A DNA stretch of 43,147 bases from JACJYE01 sp964432875 (GTDB taxonomy: Bacteria > Bacteroidota > Bacteroidia > Chitinophagales > Saprospiraceae). Location: contig CAYSPJ010000034.1 in NCBI GenBank assembly GCA_964432875.1, positions 1 to 43,147 of the forward strand, given 5' to 3'. This document shows positions 42,076 to 43,147 of the stretch, piece after piece (within the stretch, counting starts at the first letter, position 1; each line of letters opens with the position of its first letter). Position numbers and translations under genes: made by a program. The notes beneath the pieces are model-generated. The model did no database searches. It was not told where the DNA came from and saw only the letters and a program-made list of their open reading frames with translations.

Positions 42076-43147
42076 ATGAAAAAATGCTTGACCCGCTTTA
42101 AGTTTTTGATTGCGCTGATGGGCGCCGCTTGCTTGATGCCACTATGGGGATGGGGGCAGTGCCCGACGATACAGGCGATTATGATCAATTCATGCCAGAA
42201 CGTGTTCAATGAAGAAGCCTTAAATGAATTTGTGATCATCAATTCTGGAGGAGGGTTCAATACTAATAACATCCAAATCGACTTTGATGTTAACAACAAT
42301 ATCATCGGTCCACAGAATAATGACATCAATTACAACAACGGGAATCAGCCTGGCGCAGCCTGTGGATTACAAGTTGGAGACCCAAGTGTGATAACTGGTT
42401 GTGCAAATGTCATTGCCATCGGCCCTGGCTATAACGTCCCTCCCAACTCCATAGTGGTTTTACAAACCAGTGCGGGCGCTAATTATCCTTATGATTTCTC
42501 CGGCATGTGCGGAGGAGGCCAGTGTATCTATGTCATCCAAAATTCATGCATCCGCTCAGCGGGGGGATTTTCGAATTCGGGTTCAGGGGTTCGCATCACC
42601 AATCTTTTAATCAATGGTACGGCTTGTACTAGTACAGCAATCTATAACTTGGCAAGCGTACCTTCTGCCGATGGCGCCTACTTCATGCTCCCCGGCTCCT
42701 ATGGCAACAACGGCTGCACCGCACCGCCGGTAACCGTGCCCCCTCCACCCACTCCTAACCTTGCCCCCATTGCCACTTTATGCCTGAACGACGCGCCCGT
42801 AAGCCTGCAAACCACGCCTGACGGCATAGCCGGCACCTGGAGCGGAAATGGGGTGACGGGCGGCAACACCTTCAACCCTAGCCTGGCTGGAACGGGCAGC
42901 TGGACGCTCGAATTCACGCCAAATGATCCCTGCTCCAATCCCAACTCAACCACCGCAACGGTCTCCCCTACCCCCACCGCCAACCCCGCCGGGCCGCTGG
43001 CCGAATGCGGAGCGGGCAGCGCCACCTTCAACCTCTCAGCCTTAAACAATACCGTCAGCGGCGGCGCGGGCACCGTCAATTGGTTTACCAACGCCGCGGC
43101 GACCAACCCCGTGCCCAACCCTGCGGCTTTCAATACCGCCAGCACCA
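42076..43147 (+). CDS. Large secreted repeat protein (Ig-like/adhesin type), 5' part only
   Basis: The frame is open from ATG 42076 to the right edge: 357 codons and no stop. The signal peptide is MKKCLTRFKFLIALMGAACL with cleavage near GWGQ. Residues about 29-215 form a Cys-containing domain beginning CPTIQAIMINSCQNVFNEEALNEFVIINSG, which resembles lamin-tail-like surface domains. After a Pro-rich spacer (PPVTVPPPPTPN, about 215-230), Ig-like repeats start: LCLNDAPVSLQTTPDGIAGTWSGNGV, then LAECGAGSATFNLSALNNTVSGGAGTVNWF. Such proteins in this phylum usually run to thousands of residues and end in a T9SS or gliding-motility type domain. The base composition shifts from AT-richer to GC-rich near 42660. 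The family is inferred by pattern only. Confidence 0.8.
   Translation, partial: MKKCLTRFKFLIALMGAACLMPLWGWGQCPTIQAIMINSCQNVFNEEALNEFVIINSGGGFNTNNIQIDFDVNNNIIGPQNNDINYNNGNQPGAACGLQVGDPSVITGCANVIAIGPGYNVPPNSIVVLQTSAGANYPYDFSGMCGGGQCIYVIQNSCIRSAGGFSNSGSGVRITNLLINGTACTSTAIYNLASVPSADGAYFMLPGSYGNNGCTAPPVTVPPPPTPNLAPIATLCLNDAPVSLQTTPDGIAGTWSGNGVTGGNTFNPSLAGTGSWTLEFTPNDPCSNPNSTTATVSPTPTANPAGPLAECGAGSATFNLSALNNTVSGGAGTVNWFTNAAATNPVPNPAAFNTAST

Noticed and set aside
42069..42329. 86-codon frame on the minus strand near the right edge
   Set aside because: The plus strand is open from 42076 with a signal peptide and a good promoter; the minus frame has no such support.
42699..43145. 148-codon minus-strand frame at the right edge
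   Set aside because: Antisense shadow of the GC-rich Ig-like repeats of the plus-strand gene.

Overview
The window comes from a Bacteroidota chromosome, most likely the Saprospiria (Saprospiraceae / Lewinella / Haliscomenobacter type). The evidence is a complete alternative complex III (Act) operon next to an A-type cytochrome c oxidase, Bacteroidota-type promoters (TTTG, about 19 nt, TAnnTTTG), type IX secretion (T9SS) C-terminal domains on secreted enzymes, ~800-residue double-FtsX permeases and a fairly GC-rich genome. The species is an inference. No rRNA, tRNA, CRISPR array, prophage or intact insertion sequence was seen.

Region 1 (207-15943, all on the minus strand) is one respiratory block. 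In transcription order it runs actA-actB-actC-actD-actE-actF (quinol:cytochrome c oxidoreductase), then coxB-coxA, a rho-independent terminator, and ctaB (heme O synthase), two subunit-III-type genes and a small subunit-IV-type gene. Together these encode quinol oxidation by complex III and oxygen reduction by the oxidase. The standout is coxB: after a complete CuA domain it carries a complete OmpA-like peptidoglycan-binding domain, which suggests an oxidase tethered to the cell wall.

Region 2 (16245-25035, mostly plus) is an envelope and housekeeping block. It holds an RlpA-SPOR protein, a cohesin-like lipoprotein (minus), an OmpA lipoprotein followed closely by an M43 metalloprotease with a T9SS tail, a DUF6438 lipoprotein, a DUF2953 (YtfI-like) / GerW (YtfJ-like) pair and a GlgX-type debranching enzyme. 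Several long inverted repeats lie between these genes.

Region 3 (25250-33709) holds mrp-nfu (iron-sulfur carriers, minus), a ribF gene fused in frame through an A10 run to a family-2 glycosyltransferase, an RluA-type pseudouridine synthase, a repeat cluster containing a 100-N scaffold gap, msrB, a small membrane protein, a secreted EEP nuclease/phosphatase with a T9SS-like tail, and a hydrolase pseudogene with its middle deleted.

Region 4 (33861-38981, minus) has two tandem paralogous FtsX/MacB-type permeases. Each is preceded by the same unusual upstream architecture: a sigma-54-like -24/-12 element and, about 61 bp further upstream, a TGTCCG-N4-CGGACR palindrome.

Region 5 (39422-43147) holds two paralogous small exported proteins of unknown family, ridA, rpmF (L32) and a DUF177/YceD gene on the minus strand. 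Diverging from them is the 5' part of a large secreted repeat protein that runs off the right edge.
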